A stretch of DNA of 64,000 nt, from NCBI GenBank assembly GCA_905250075.1, contig CAJNOP010000002.1, positions 7,553,565-7,617,564 of the forward strand, read 5' to 3'. The stretch is from Rotaria sp. Silwood1. Lineage: Eukaryota > Rotifera > Eurotatoria > Philodinida > Philodinidae. The notes under the pieces are model-generated. The model did not search any database. It had not been told where the DNA came from and saw only the letters and a program-made list of their open reading frames with translations. This document shows, piece after piece, positions 38,101 to 50,497 of this stretch. A program made the position numbers and the translations under genes. Every line of letters starts with the position of its first letter. The stretch's first letter is position 1.

Positions 38101-40632
38101 TGGTATTGGTGGATCATGATGAGAATAAATTTCATTTAAAACAATATCATTTATTGATAAACAATCTTCTAATTCATTTTCTGATATACCATTTAAACCA
38201 TAAACTAAATAAGCAAGTGAATATTGAACAAATTCTTTACCATGACGATTTTCTAAACGTGCAAATAATTGTTCAACAGCATCTTCAATTGTCTCAGGTA
38301 ATGAAAGTGTTATTTGTAATGATTGTTTTTGATAACATGTCCATCGTCGTGCAATATCAATCAATAATTTTAAATATAAAGGTTTGGGATTTTGTTCTAC
38401 AGTTGCTAATAAGTATATGTATTGTTCAGATGTTAATTGTCGATTATATGATTGTAAAGAATTTCGAATTATATCTTCACAGTCATTTGGCCGGAGACGA
38501 GGTATCGTAAATAATGTTGAATCGTCATTTCGTATGAATTGTAAAAATAAATCTTTTAAATTAAAACGTTCAATTGTTGGTATAAATGATAAAAATATAT
38601 GAACATCACGTGGTAAATAACGTAATAGCCATGAATCAAATTGAAATGAATATTTAGATGTATCTTCAAGTTGATCAATAGCATCTAATAAAATAAATAA
38701 TGGTTTTGGTCGAGATCTTTTTATAAGATTTTTTAAACGTCTTTTTGATATTGCTTTTAATCGTTCATGAAATATTCGAACAAGTGATGAAAATGTTAAA
38801 GAACTATCATCATCATCATCATCATCATCATTATCATCATCATTTCCATATAAAATTTTCAATTGTGTACATAATGAACGTATAACTGATTCAATATTTG
38901 TTGATGGTGCTGATGTACCCAAAAATCGTATGAATATAACACTTGTTGGATACCATACACGTAACTCTTGTGCTAATCGTGCCATAAATGATGTTTTTCC
39001 ACTACCTGATTCAGCAACAAAAGCAATTGGTGTTGAGATATTTCGACGATTTAATTCAATACGTGAATGAACATTAGCTAAAAGTTCTTCTCTACCGAAA
39101 AAAAATTTCGTTTTTTCTCGAGAAAATATAGCATGATGAAGAAGCTCTTCATGAAATGGTGAAAGAGTTTTATTTGACATTGTACGACAAGTATTTTCAA
39201 TTAATTCCATGATAGTTGATGTTAAAAATGTACAGAACTCATCGATATATTGTCGATGAGATGGTTCATTTGTTATATTTAAACCACCAGATTTCTGAAA
39301 AATTACCATTTTCAAACAAAATTTAATAAATTGCATATTTTTTCCTATTTACCCATGGTACAAGAAATTTTTTAAATTGTTTTGCTGGTGTTACTTTAGC
39401 ACAATATGTTTTTAATTGATCTATTGAATTAGTTATACGTTCAGTTTTTGTTGAATCTATAAAAAAAAAAAAAACAAAGTTTTCTTTCTAACAAAAGGTA
39501 TATTTTTATTGACAACCAAAAAATTTTGCATCTATGGCTGTTTCAATAATTGGATTTGAAAAGTCACGAACAATACCAATAACATTGGAACGATTTTTTT
39601 CCATTGTTCCTCGACGTATTTCTCTCTCAGTAACTACAAAATCAAAACAAATGGCATGTAAAATATAGAAATAATATTAATTATGAAAAGAATATGACTT
39701 GATTGAAAATAATTCATAGTTTGTTGATAAGATAATTTTTTCTTTTGAAATGCTTTATCAACAGATTCTCGTAATGCTTTTAATAAAGATTTTTCTTCGA
39801 TTTGCCATTGTTTTTTTTCTTCTTGTTGTTCAATTGATTGTTCTTCAAAATGTTTAAAATAAGTTGTAATTGGCTATTAAAACAAAGAAAACAACAACAT
39901 ATTTTATTGAGTTTTACTTTTTTTTCCCCAACAAACAACATCATCGAAAATAAACTTACAACATAAACATACTTCGATGGATAAGAATTTTTATCAAGTT
40001 GAAACCATTTTTGTATAAGATCAATATTATCTATATTTTCTTCACGTGCAACTTCAAGAATCGTTTCAAATTCATCTTCATCAATTTCAACTGGACAATA
40101 CATGTAACCATAACGATTACCAATTAAATAAATAAAATTAATACCAACTGATAGATCAATACATCGATGAATTTCATCCATACACATTATATCAGCGGTA
40201 TGATCGCTATCAGCTGTATCGGAAACACCCCATCTATAATGAAAGATTTACATATGGTTAAAGAAAAGCAACTATCTAAGAATCATCGTACCTCATGTCA
40301 ACAACTTGAAATTCATAACCAAGTTGTGCACATCTTTGTTTAATGGGTGGAAATACTCGTCGATAAAGTTCATTTCTTTCGATTTTAAAATCAGAAAAAG
40401 TTGAACTAATAAAAATTCTAAAAAGACGTGATGTTTGTTTAGAAAAGTCTTGTGTAAAATCACCAATAACTAATCGATTAAATTCTGATATATTTATTGT
40501 AATTGGTTTTAATTGTGGTTGATCATTTAATTGAACAGGAGGAATTTTTTTTGTTGAATTAATAGCTTTTTTCTCTTCATTTCGGCCAGTGATTGGTTTT
40601 AATTTAACCAGTGTTTTGGCTTTCGCTGCCAT
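32198..40632 (-). CDS. DUF4062-NACHT-WD40 protein (NWD1-like STAND NTPase)
   Basis: Eleven exons, all boundaries frame-consistent: 40632-40292, 40233-39960, 39873-39699, 39633-39517, 39456-39353, 39294-37219, 37161-36959, 36156-36087, 34611-33790, 33728-32820, 32512-32198; 1,801 residues. Residues about 85-180 are DUF4062 (LFRIFISSTFSDFKIERNEL, then VVDMRWG across the exon 1/2 junction). A NACHT ATPase follows: P-loop AESGSGKT near residue 431 and Walker B LFILLDAID near 536. The last 750 residues form WD-type beta-propellers, with GGDDGSIVIWHL and FSSSYDRTLAIWSP as the clearest blades. This order is that of NWD1/TEP1-related STAND proteins, which use ATP-driven assembly in signalling or immunity; the ligand is unknown. 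A run of Asp (near residue 490) comes from an ATC/GAT repeat at 38806-38845. The gene diverges from the TM9SF4 gene. Confidence 0.88.
34612..36086. repeat. Repeat-bearing 1.5-kb intron of the NACHT gene
   Basis: This intron is far longer than most in the gene. Near both ends it carries clusters of GTCGAC/GTTGAC-like motifs (34860-34960 and 35805-35880) in roughly inverted arrangement. It also holds an 18-bp perfect inverted repeat: CAGGTTTGGTAAGATAAA at 35410-35427 against 35591-35608. An 82-codon plus-strand frame at 35186-35434 with one hydrophobic segment lies between. The picture fits a degenerate DNA transposon, but I could not define its ends or a target-site duplication. Confidence 0.4.
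38806..38845 (+). repeat. ATC trinucleotide repeat inside the NACHT coding exon
   Basis: A near-perfect ATC array on the plus strand reads as GAT on the minus strand. It encodes a stretch of about twelve Asp with one or two Asn between the P-loop and Walker B. It is in frame and likely length-variable. Confidence 0.9.
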
Positions 40633-41134
40633 AATTTGTTAAAACGAAAAGGTGTCCTTGATTAATACAATTCAGAAAAACATAAATATTGCCATCAAAT
40701 TCATCATTACTTGACAACGACCTCTACATTGATTATTATTCAAATATTTACAAAACTAAGATGAAAAATATGTTCTTGTCTTAACACATGTTTCTTTGAA
40801 ATTAATTGAATAGAAAAAACATAAGAATTTGATTTCTCACAACAAAATAAATAAAAAAAATTTGTAATTATTTAGAACAATTGTACTTGTCTTTATAGCA
40901 TTTATTTATTATTTATATTTGATGTTCCTTAGTATTCTTGTCTGCTTTTTTCTTGGTTGAATGTCTCACTTTCAGTACTGCTTCTATATGAAAGCTTTTG
41001 CCACGTAAAAACATTCTTTTCGTTCTGCTTTTTTTTTCATTTTAACCTTCGTTTTTATTTTACTTGTATGATATTCTTCGTATTTCATTCATTCACGTGT
41101 GTATAAAACACTAAAATTATTCGGTTTTTCATAG
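40633..41134. promoter_or_regulatory. Divergent promoter region, NACHT gene / TM9SF4-like gene
   Basis: 502 bp separate the two ATGs. On the TM9SF4 side there is a palindromic E-box CACGTG at 41094-41099, then a TATAAAA at 41102-41108. A pyrimidine-rich stretch ends in CATAG directly before the ATG at 41135. The E-box is the core of TFEB/MITF-type lysosomal gene control elements, which would suit an endolysosomal TM9SF protein; this is inference. The CATAG|ATG junction could also be a spliced-leader acceptor. Confidence 0.45.
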
Positions 41135-44100
41135 ATGATCGTAACAACATTATTTATCAGTTTTTTAACTATTACGTTGTTTATTCAACCGATTGTTCCA
41201 TTTTACATTCCCGGTGTTGCTCCACTTGATTTTACAAAAGGTGAAAATGTTGAAGTTAAAGTAATTTATTGCTAACGAGAAAAAATTAAAATAATTAATC
41301 TAAATCTATCTTCAGGCTGTTAAAATGACTAGCACAAAAACTCAGTTACCGTATGATTATTACGATATAGCTATTCATTGTAAACCGTCAAACGGTACAA
41401 TATATAAATCAGAAAACCTTGGTAAAAACGATATAAAAAAAAACTTTTTACCAAAAAAAAAAAAAAACAATTTGTTTAGGCGAAATTCTTCGTGGTGATC
41501 GTATTGTTAATACAAAATTCAAAGTAAAACAAAGAACAAAGGAAAATTGTTTCTAAAAAAAAATTTATTTTTTTAAATATAAACTAGGTTGGTATGGATA
41601 CAAATGTTCAGTGTCAAACACTTTGTAAAGATGTCAATTTAACACCAGAACAAAGTAAAACACTTGGAAAACGTATTCGAAATAACTATTATGTTCATCT
41701 GTAAGATAAAAAGGGCAGGATTTTATTTTGTTTGATTGTTGTTGTTGTTGTTTTTATTCTTTTAAGTCTTATTGATAATCTTCCATGTGCAACGAAATTT
41801 CAAAATGTTGATACGCATGAAATATTTTATGAACATGGTTATCGTTTAGGAATTTATACAAAAGAACCTGAAACAATGTATTTAAATAATCATTTAATTA
41901 TGAGATTACATTATCATAAAGAATCTGAGTATGAATATGAAGTTTGACAATTTTTTAAATTTAATATTTTTCTTTTGTATCTAAAGAGATTTATATCGTG
42001 TTGTTGGTTTTGAAGTTGAACCAAAAAGTATTGATTCAAAACGTATTAAAGTTGAAGATGATGATACATGTACAATTCAAGCTGGTCAAGATATGCAAAA
42101 ACTGAATCCTAAAGGTTAGAATATTATGAAAATAGACAATAAATTTGAGCAAAAGAAAGAATTTTTCTTTTGTAGAAAAAAATAAAATAATAATGACTTA
42201 TGAAGTTGAATGGGCACCCAGTGAAACACGTTGGGCAAGTCGGTATGTATATAGTTATTAAAAACAAACGAAATACAGAATGAACTATTAGATGATTTTA
42301 TTGTCGAGTTTCTTCGTCTTTCAATATAAGTTTTATTCGCTCGCTACTTCTTTATTCAGAACAGTAAACACTCTTTTTGCGATCTCTCTTGATATTACAA
42401 CCTCAATAATGTGAATATACCTGCAATGTTCTTTTAAACTTTGTCTACTGTCAATCACCCGTCTCATATGTACTAAAACTAATTGCACTTTATCTGTCAA
42501 CTCACTTTTGTGCCTATGAAGAATATGATGACCTTACGATGTGAATTTAGTTTGTAAGTAAAAGATGGCATTATTTATTACAGTAGAATCAGGATTAATA
42601 GTGAAAAGACAAAAACAACAAAATTTTTTATTGTAATTGAAAAATCTTTGGAATTCAAATTATTTAGACGAAAAAAGATATCTCAGAAGATTTTCTTCAT
42701 TGAACGAAAAAAACACTCATTAATCGACAATTAAGCTAGTTATATTATGAATATAAATGTGTTAGTGCAGTCTGACTCTAAATAGATAGATTTATAGTTT
42801 GATCTTCTCTAATCCTAGATGTTGTTTTTTTGTGTTATGAGGGCCGACTTCCAAGTGTGAATCTTCATTTTTAATCAACTTTATGTCAGTTTGTAGAGAT
42901 TGATGAGCTGATCACGATTATATAATGCATTCTTCATCATGTACTATCTCTGAGAAGTTAAGTCGATCTCAGCTTCAAAAAATAACTGTAAGCTATTTTT
43001 TTTGAAAATTTTAATTATTATATTAGTTTAGTTCACAGCTTTGAATAACTTCAACGCTGGCTGTGTCTGAATTTAATATAGCCATATACGTAATGAATGT
43101 AAATAGAAGTTCTTACAATCTCTATTCTTTCAATATTTCAATGTGAATGTACGGAATTCAATTAGTTTAATAATTTGCATTCTATTTAGTTGTTATTTCC
43201 CATGTCTGTATGAAATATAGATGTATTTAGAACCTCATTCAACATTAAAATTAAAATTTTCAAAATAACAGCTTGCAGTCATTTTTTGAAATTGAAATGA
43301 ATCTAACTTCACAAAGACAACTTATGAGAAAGAACGCATTATATTATTGTGATCAATTCATTTGTTGTGGTGTGTATATAGGTGGCGAGAAAACTAAAAC
43401 TTACACTTTTAATATCAAAAATAAAGAATGTCTTGTTAGTTGAAGTTTTCGAGATTTTTTGTTTTGACCTTTCTACAGTACATCAACTCATCGAGCTCTA
43501 CAAACTGGTATAAATCTGAATGAAAATAGCGACTTACACTCGAGGATGTTCTCTTGTTATTACAATATCTATATGAATTATTTTCTATGAATTTATTCAT
43601 CCTTAGTTGGGATACGTATTTGGCAATGACCGATGTTCAAATTCATTGGTTTTCAATAATAAATTCTGTTATTGTTGTCTTTTTTCTTGCTGGTATACTT
43701 TCAATGATTATTGTTAAAACACTTCGTCGAGATATTGCACGATACAATCAAGAAGAAACAGTTAGGTTTTTTTTTATATTAAAACTACAATATCAATCAA
43801 AAGATTCTTTTATTCAGGACGATGTTACTGAAGAAACTGGATGGAAACTGTCAGTTTACTATGAATGTGTTCTTTTTTTTTGTAACTGAATATTTTGTTA
43901 TTATTTATAGAGTACATGGTGATGTATTTCGACCACCACATCGTAAGAATGTTCTTGCAGCTTTAATTGGTTCAGGTGTTCAACTTTTTCTCATGTCATT
44001 TATTGTTATTGGTTTGTATTTTTTTATTTTCATAAGAATTGATTGTTTCAAATTCATTACTTTGTATTATTTTTAGTATTTGCTGCACTTGGAATGCTTT

Positions 44101-45776
44101 CACCATCATCACGTGGTGCCTTAATTAGTGCTGCTTGTTTTCTTTATGTATTTATGGGGTAAGAACATATGAATTGATTTGATAAATTTTATTTATCTCA
44201 TAATTTAATTAGTCTAATTGCTGGCTTTTATTCTGGTCGAATATATAAAACAATAAAAGGTTCAAATTGGAAACAAACAGCAGGATTAGTATGAAATATC
44301 CTATTTGTTTTATTAAACGAATATATTTCATCTGTTTTTTTGTTAGACTGCAACACTGTATCCATCTGTGGTTTGTGGTGTTTGTCTTATTTTAAACTTT
44401 TTTATTTGGGGAAAACGTTCATCGGGTGCTGTTCCATTTTCAACAATGCTTGCTATATTAACTATGTGGTTAGGAATTTCATTTCCACTTGTTTGTCTTG
44501 GCTTTTATTTTGGTTATCGTAAGCATGTAAGTGAAAAAAAACAAATAAAAATGAAATTGATGATTAAATCGAAATTTACTTTAGCCATATGATCATCCAG
44601 TTCGAACGAATCAAATTCCACGACAAGTACCAGAACAACAATGGTTTATGCATCCTGTTTTAAGGTAAATAAAAGAATGAATTTTATCTAAGTTTTTGAT
44701 TAATTATCTTTTCTTTTCTGTTTAGTACTTTAATTGCTGGTAAGTGATTGATAGTAACAAGAAAACAACTGATGATATTATTTATTAGGTGTACTCCCAT
44801 TCGGAGCTATGTTTATTGAATTATTTTTTATTTTTTCGGTAAGAAAGAAAAAAAAACATTTGTTTTCATTTGAAAAAGATTCTTTGTACTTTTCTTAAGG
44901 CTATCTGGGAAAATCAATATTATTATTTATTCGGTTTTCTTTTTCTTGTATTTATTATTATCATTAGTACGTTATAGAAAAATGATCAAATTTTGAATGT
45001 GATTATGTTTTATTTTGTTTAGTTTCTTGTTCACAAATCTCGATTGTTATAACTTATTTTCAATTATGCGGCGAAGATTATCATTGGTGGTGGAGATCAT
45101 TTATTGCATCTGGAGGTTCAGCATTTTATGTATTTGCTTATTCAATCTTTTATTTCTTTTCCAAAGTAAATATCTTAAAACTTGACACGATCACTTGAAA
45201 TCCTTGCTAGAGCCCGTTGCCTAGGATTCAGGTCCGAACGAAGTACATATGAATGCTTGCTGAGTACGTGGGTCTTGTCTGAAAACGAGAATAAGATCCA
45301 TTGTTATATTATGCATTCATAACTATTTATTGAACCATATGCTTTTCGGAATGCGTTGAGGATGCTTAGTACACTAAATTAATAACATTGGTCAATCATG
45401 CCCCAATTGTTCTTATTCTGTAGAACAGTTCAATGTATATGTGAACATTGAATTGTGATATATGATTCCAAAAAGCCTAGAAAATAGAGAATAATAAGGC
45501 TACGATAAAAAAGACTAGATAGATATAGTTCAAAGTGCTTAACCATTTGGATCAGTATGAACAACAAAGGGTCGTGTTAGGTTGATATTTCTTTTTTCGT
45601 AATTAACAAATATTCTTCTGTTTAAGCTCGATATAACCGAATTTGTTCCATTAATGCTTTATTTTGGTTATACATTATTGATCTGTTTTACATTTTGGAT
45701 CCTTACTGGTACAATCGGCTTTATTGCATCATACATCTTTGTTAGGAAAATTTATGCTGCTGTGAAAATTGATTAA
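41135..45776 (+). CDS. TM9SF4: Transmembrane 9 superfamily protein, TM9SF4-like
   Basis: Nineteen exons: 41135-41260, 41316-41421, 41480-41523, 41588-41700, 41767-41928, 41987-42114, 42176-42242, 43607-43760, 43818-43849, 43911-44011, 44077-44158, 44213-44288, 44347-44526, 44585-44664, 44726-44739, 44789-44838, 44900-44966, 45023-45165, 45627-45776; 624 residues. It has a signal peptide, then a lumenal domain starting [20 protein letters not shown]. Family blocks follow: [40 protein letters not shown] and GDVFRPPH. Nine membrane segments and the tail [12 protein letters not shown] complete it; the KxD end is the TM9 COPI/Golgi retention signal. LHYHKES...YRVV favours the TM9SF4 branch over TM9SF2. 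TM9SF proteins act in Golgi/endosome sorting of membrane proteins and in phagocytosis and adhesion. Exon 15 is only 14 nt. The intron 42243-43606 is 1.36 kb without a gene. Confidence 0.92.
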
Positions 45777-45969
45777 ATGAATATTGACCGAGATATATAT
45801 ATATATAGATTGTATTTCCCACGGTTTTTTCTCGCAAAAATTATCATGCAAAAGTTCATTTTTTTATTATTTTTTTCTTTAGTTTCATCCTTTTTTGCGT
45901 GTGTGTGTGTGTATGCGTTCGATTTTATTTCACTTTATGGCTTTATTAAACTCATCTTTTATTTCTTAA

Positions 45970-46000
45970 AATAAATATTGTTTTTGCTTGTTGTTAACAG
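45970..46000 (+). promoter_or_regulatory. TM9SF4 polyA signal and downstream acceptor before NUDT2
   Basis: AATAAA at 45970-45975 is followed by TGTTTTTGCTTGTTGTTAACAG ending at 46000, a strong pyrimidine tract plus CAG acceptor, 48 bp before the NUDT2 ATG. The spacing from polyA signal to acceptor to start codon resembles the intercistronic region of operons resolved by spliced-leader trans-splicing, which bdelloid rotifers are known to use. No transcript data are available to confirm it. Confidence 0.45.
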
Positions 46001-46042
46001 TTTTGTAATATTGAAGGTGTAAAAAATCCTTAGATTATTTAA

Positions 46043-46741
<699 letters not shown>

Positions 46742-47437
46742 ATCTAAAAAACTTGATTCTTTCTCAATCAATTGAGCATTTATGTTCTATTGTACTTACT
46801 TTAACATAATACAAAGCAATAGATTTTATTCATGAATTAGAAACATAATCATTTCCAATATTAGTATACTGGATTTCTAAAATTGATTTATTCAGTTTAG
46901 CGTGTTTTTCCTTGGCATCTTGAAGTTTTTTTTTATTGAATATCACTAACAATCGCGTAAATTCACGAATACTGCGAAAACTACACAATCATATAGAGTT
47001 CGAAACGAATAGTATACAGGCATCAACGGATGGCCATTCTGGAAGGGTCCATAGTGCTAGCTAAGTATATATTTGTTTTCCATTGACTGGATAAAAACCA
47101 CATCACAGTTCTGTGTTTTCAAAGAAACTTTAAGAGTTGATTGTGTTTTTTTTCCAGACTCGTAGACTTGAACTTTCTTGATACATCGGAGATTAACAAA
47201 CCAATGAAACTAATGTCTATTTCAGAGTTAAATGGACGTGAACATTTTTTGAATAACTTGAAACCAAAAAAAGAGTAATGACACAGGTTTTCAATATTAT
47301 TTAAAGTCAACATTACTGCAGCTTTTTGTAAAGCCTACGAAAAAATTTCAGTTGCTTTTCTTCGGCAATACAGCATCAGTTTTAAAGGTTACCTCAATTC
47401 ACTTTGAAAATAATATGCTTTCTAAACTATAATATAA
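46742..47437. other. Intergenic interval before the 100-N gap
   Basis: Holds the 3' end of the NUDT2 transcript and AT-rich sequence with no supported gene. The missing 3' part of the truncated secreted-protein gene (47538-47746) may extend into this side of the gap, but no in-frame match to its paralogue could be followed. Confidence 0.4.
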
Positions 47438-47537
47438 NNNNNNNNNNNNNNNNNNNNNNNNNNNNNNNNNNNNNNNNNNNNNNNNNNNNNNNNNNNNNNN
47501 NNNNNNNNNNNNNNNNNNNNNNNNNNNNNNNNNNNNN
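47438..47537. other. Assembly gap (100 N)
   Basis: Exactly 100 N bases, the conventional size for a gap of unknown length. It interrupts the minus-strand gene that begins at 47746. Tandem duplication of that gene with the one at 48363-48866 may be why assembly failed here. Confidence 0.97.
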
Positions 47538-47746
47538 CATCTTACTGAAATGTCACTATTGGATAAATAAAATGTTGATACTTTACAATCTTCAGAAGAG
47601 CTGACTTTATGAGAGCATCCGCTATATGAATGAAATTGTGACACACACAAGCCAATGATGTCGTTTGTAAGACACACATCATTAACAAGAGATAACACTA
47701 TCACGATCACAAATAGAACTAAATATGTAATAGAAACTGACATCAT
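47538..47746 (-). CDS. Secreted cysteine-containing protein, copy 1 (partial, cut by gap)
   Basis: Minus-strand frame from ATG 47746 (a second ATG follows at 47743), running into the gap after about 69 codons. It has a hydrophobic signal peptide (SITYLVLFVIVIVLSLVN), then a mature start with Cys residues. It aligns without gaps over about 66 residues to the protein at 48363-48866, sharing SLVN, three Cys positions, SS, CK and the N..IS end. The function is unknown and I recognise no named family. An in-frame ATG at 47854 exists, but the paralogue comparison favours 47746/47743. Confidence 0.65.
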
Positions 47747-48362
47747 TTCTATTGATGATAAATGAGAAGAATCAATATTTGTAAGTATTAAGAGAGAGAA
47801 TGATGAAAAAGAATGACAAAACAGAAATAATTGAAGCAGATGCCAAAGAATCAATGTGCATATTAGAAGTGTGATTAAATTTTAAAAACAAATTTAGCTT
47901 TTTGTCATCATAATCACAATGCATATTTGGGCAGAAGTTTTTAATACAAGTTTTACTCTTTCCAAGACAAACGGTTTCGGATATAAATAAACATTAGAAG
48001 ATTTCTTCTCATTTGGCTTCTGCATTGGAACAGTTCAACTAAAGAATACAGGTGATTTTTTCATATCGGACTATCATGATCTTTACAACAGAAACAAGAT
48101 GTTATGTATAAGTTAGATTTTTAAGTGAAAGTATTTTTTTCTTTTATCTCTTCTATACACATGTGACATGGATATTTTATTGATATTACTAAGCCGAATT
48201 CGGCCTAGACTCAAACAAGAAGTAATGTTTATAGTATAAACTTCATGATAGATTATAAATCGACTTTAATTCAACTATTTCTTCTTAAAATTCAATCGTT
48301 TCTCATTGAGATTATGTTTCACTTTTTATTTTTGTTGTGAAAATTAAGGACTAGCAATTTCT

Positions 48363-48866
48363 TCATAACATGACAACAATATCATAATTGATAAAAACAC
48401 CATAATAATATAACGTGGATGGACCTTCAAACTTAAGAATCACTTGATAGTTGGCATCCGAATCTTGAATGAGTGTTTTATCAGTTGTTGTCACCTCTGT
48501 TTCTTGACCATGCAATACTCGATAAACATGTGATATGTAAGGTTTCAATTGTTCATTGTCAATATAAAGCTTGTAGGCTTGTTTTTTCTGAGTCAATGGC
48601 GTTTCAATGATTGTCGTCAAGTTAGCAACTGGATAGTTCCAGAAAAGATGAACCGATGTACATGTTTTTGAAATATTATTATTGGTCAAATCAAATATTG
48701 TTTCTTTACAACGGTTTGGAGAGCTAATTGACTCCGAACACAGCCCATACTCAAAGTATTCTGCATCACACGAATGAGTAATGTTTTTCGTAACTGGCAC
48801 AGCATTAACAAGTGATACTATCAGTACTGCCAGGAGTGGAAAGTAGAATACAATAATAGATGACAT
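48363..48866 (-). CDS. Secreted cysteine-containing protein, copy 2
   Basis: A single-exon 167-residue protein. Residues 1 to about 22 form a signal peptide (SSIIVFYFPLLAVLIVSLVNA). Four Cys follow in the next 50 residues (SCD, GLC, NRC, KTC), enough for two disulfides. Sequons NIT, NIS and NLT are possible glycosylation sites. The rest is a beta-rich-looking domain ending in YYYGVFINYDIVVML. I start at 48866 rather than the in-frame ATG at 48956, because the signal peptide starts there and copy 1 has the same start. A TATAAG on the minus strand about 55 bp upstream may be the promoter. It is a tandem paralogue of 47538-47746. No known family was recognised; the role is extracellular but otherwise unknown. 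Confidence 0.75.
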   Translation of the reverse strand: MSSIIVFYFPLLAVLIVSLVNAVPVTKNITHSCDAEYFEYGLCSESISSPNRCKETIFDLTNNNISKTCTSVHLFWNYPVANLTTIIETPLTQKKQAYKLYIDNEQLKPYISHVYRVLHGQETEVTTTDKTLIQDSDANYQVILKFEGPSTLYYYGVFINYDIVVML

Positions 48867-49169
48867 TGTGTGTAAGTGTTGGTTGATGAATGACAAAATG
48901 AAGATATATCGCTCGATACTTATATGAGAGCTGAAACAAGGAAAATGACAAAACAAAAAGAAAGTTTTAAGTGCAATCCCTATGGAATTAAAATATGAAA
49001 CACGATAGAGTCATTTCACATCGAGATGAAAATGCTTATTATATTCATGATGTTTCCTCACAAGGTCAAGCGAGAATCATCTCCAAACATTTGTACCGAT
49101 GTGTGATAGAAAGTCATATATCGAATTCGGAGAGAAAAAAAATCGATTTTTTGGACTTTAGTAGTGTAG

Positions 49170-49205
49170 GTGTCCTCTGCACTATTATCTACACCCACAC
49201 CCATT
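49170..49205. repeat. Telomere-like hairpin 1 (TGTGGG type)
   Basis: GTGTAGGTGTC near 49174 is followed by the C-rich complement ACACCCACACCCATT at 49191-49205. On the other strand this reads as two TGTGGG-like units. TGTGGG is the reported telomere repeat of bdelloid rotifers. The copy is degenerate and foldback in shape. Confidence 0.45.
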
Positions 49206-49410
49206 CATTCATACACATATTATGGAAAATAAATATCCGACATTAATTAAACAATTATTTGATAAATTAACTCAAAATCTGTTCACTGTATATAAATGGA
49301 TCGAAACTCTATGTGATGGTCATCATGCTCAAGAGAAAACATTGATATATACAGTCTTATATTCATTTATTGATATTGTCTTAAAATCAAGTTTGATGAA
49401 TGTTAAAAAA

Positions 49411-49465
49411 GTGTGAGGTGTGGGTGTCACTGAAAATGGAGTCCATACCCACATCCACACCCACT
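49411..49465. repeat. Telomere-like hairpin 2 (TGTGGG type)
   Basis: GAGGTGTGGGTGTC at 49415-49428 is followed by TACCCACATCCACACCCAC at 49446-49464, whose complement reads as three TGTGGG-like units with one change. The two arms form an imperfect hairpin, similar in plan to 49170-49205. Confidence 0.5.
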
Positions 49466-50497
49466 ATCATGTTATTTAAAAAACAACAATTGAGGATGAG
49501 AGAAATTTTCGAACGAAGAACTATTTATGCAAAATATTTTTGTCAAAGACGAAAAGTCGATGACATTTTTGAAAGGATGTTTTAGATTGTATTTCTAAGA
49601 ACCTATCTTATCATATACAATTTACATGGAAAAAAGAAGAAGAAAAGTAAGTTACTCTTTCTATCGTTTTATATACATGATGGCGTATGGATCTATGTAT
49701 CTTTCTTTCTTTCTCTTTTTCTTAAATTCACTGACTTGTCCTATCTAAAACGATTTTCTTTTCTGCTATCGTATTAATAATACATATGATGCAAATGTAT
49801 ATGTGGCTTTTGCGTTATCATCAACAGGAATATTTCTAAGCGTTCTTTCTTGTTGATGTTGTTGAGAAATTCTCTGTCTTCTTCATTTATTTTTCAACTG
49901 AGCTTGGTTTCTTCAACTTTGGTATTATGGATAGTGATCCTTTTCAAAAACAAAACTAGTCATTATATCGCTCTATTAGATCGAAATTCATGATTAGTAT
50001 CAAACTTGAAATTTGCACTCAATTATTGTCCTTCACATTTCACAAATTCAATTATTCAATTAATCAAGCATTCTAATTTTCGTCTCTTGAGACAATTCAC
50101 ACTAGGTACAATGCCTTGTATATGTGATTTTGTCTAAATCTATTTTTCATAATATATGCACATTGAATGAGTTGTGTGTATGTGTGTTTGTCTCGAGAAT
50201 ACTGCAATATACGATAACTTGAATATTTGAATAATTGGTATTCAAGTTTCTAAGTGTTTAGTATTAGAAAACCAATGATTTGCATCTAGAAAAGTATGTT
50301 TCCTATAATGAATTTTTTTTTGTGATTTTTTATTTAATAACAAAAAAAAAGAAGGGAACAGAAAACACATTCGTTATAAGACAGATATTTTAGCATACAA
50401 TACGCAACAATTTCTAGAATATTAATATATGCAATATAGGATATAAGCTTTAGAGTATGTATTAAATAAGAGTTAACTCTACGTCAATTGTTGATGG

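Larger units (their letters stand above)
48867..50497. other. Intergenic interval with telomere-like hairpins
   Basis: No gene is supported. Open frames at 48995-49246, 49222-49416 and 49400-49585 on the plus strand lack recognisable motifs. Two short G-rich/C-rich hairpins with TGTGGG-type units lie at 49170-49205 and 49411-49465. The stretch before 50497 includes the 3' end of the desaturase. Confidence 0.45.

Noticed and set aside
37971..38602. Long plus-strand frames opposite the NACHT exon (179 and 72 codons)
   Set aside because: They are antisense shadows of a well-supported coding exon, rich in I, Y, V and H from the reverse complement of codons such as AAT, ATA and TAT.
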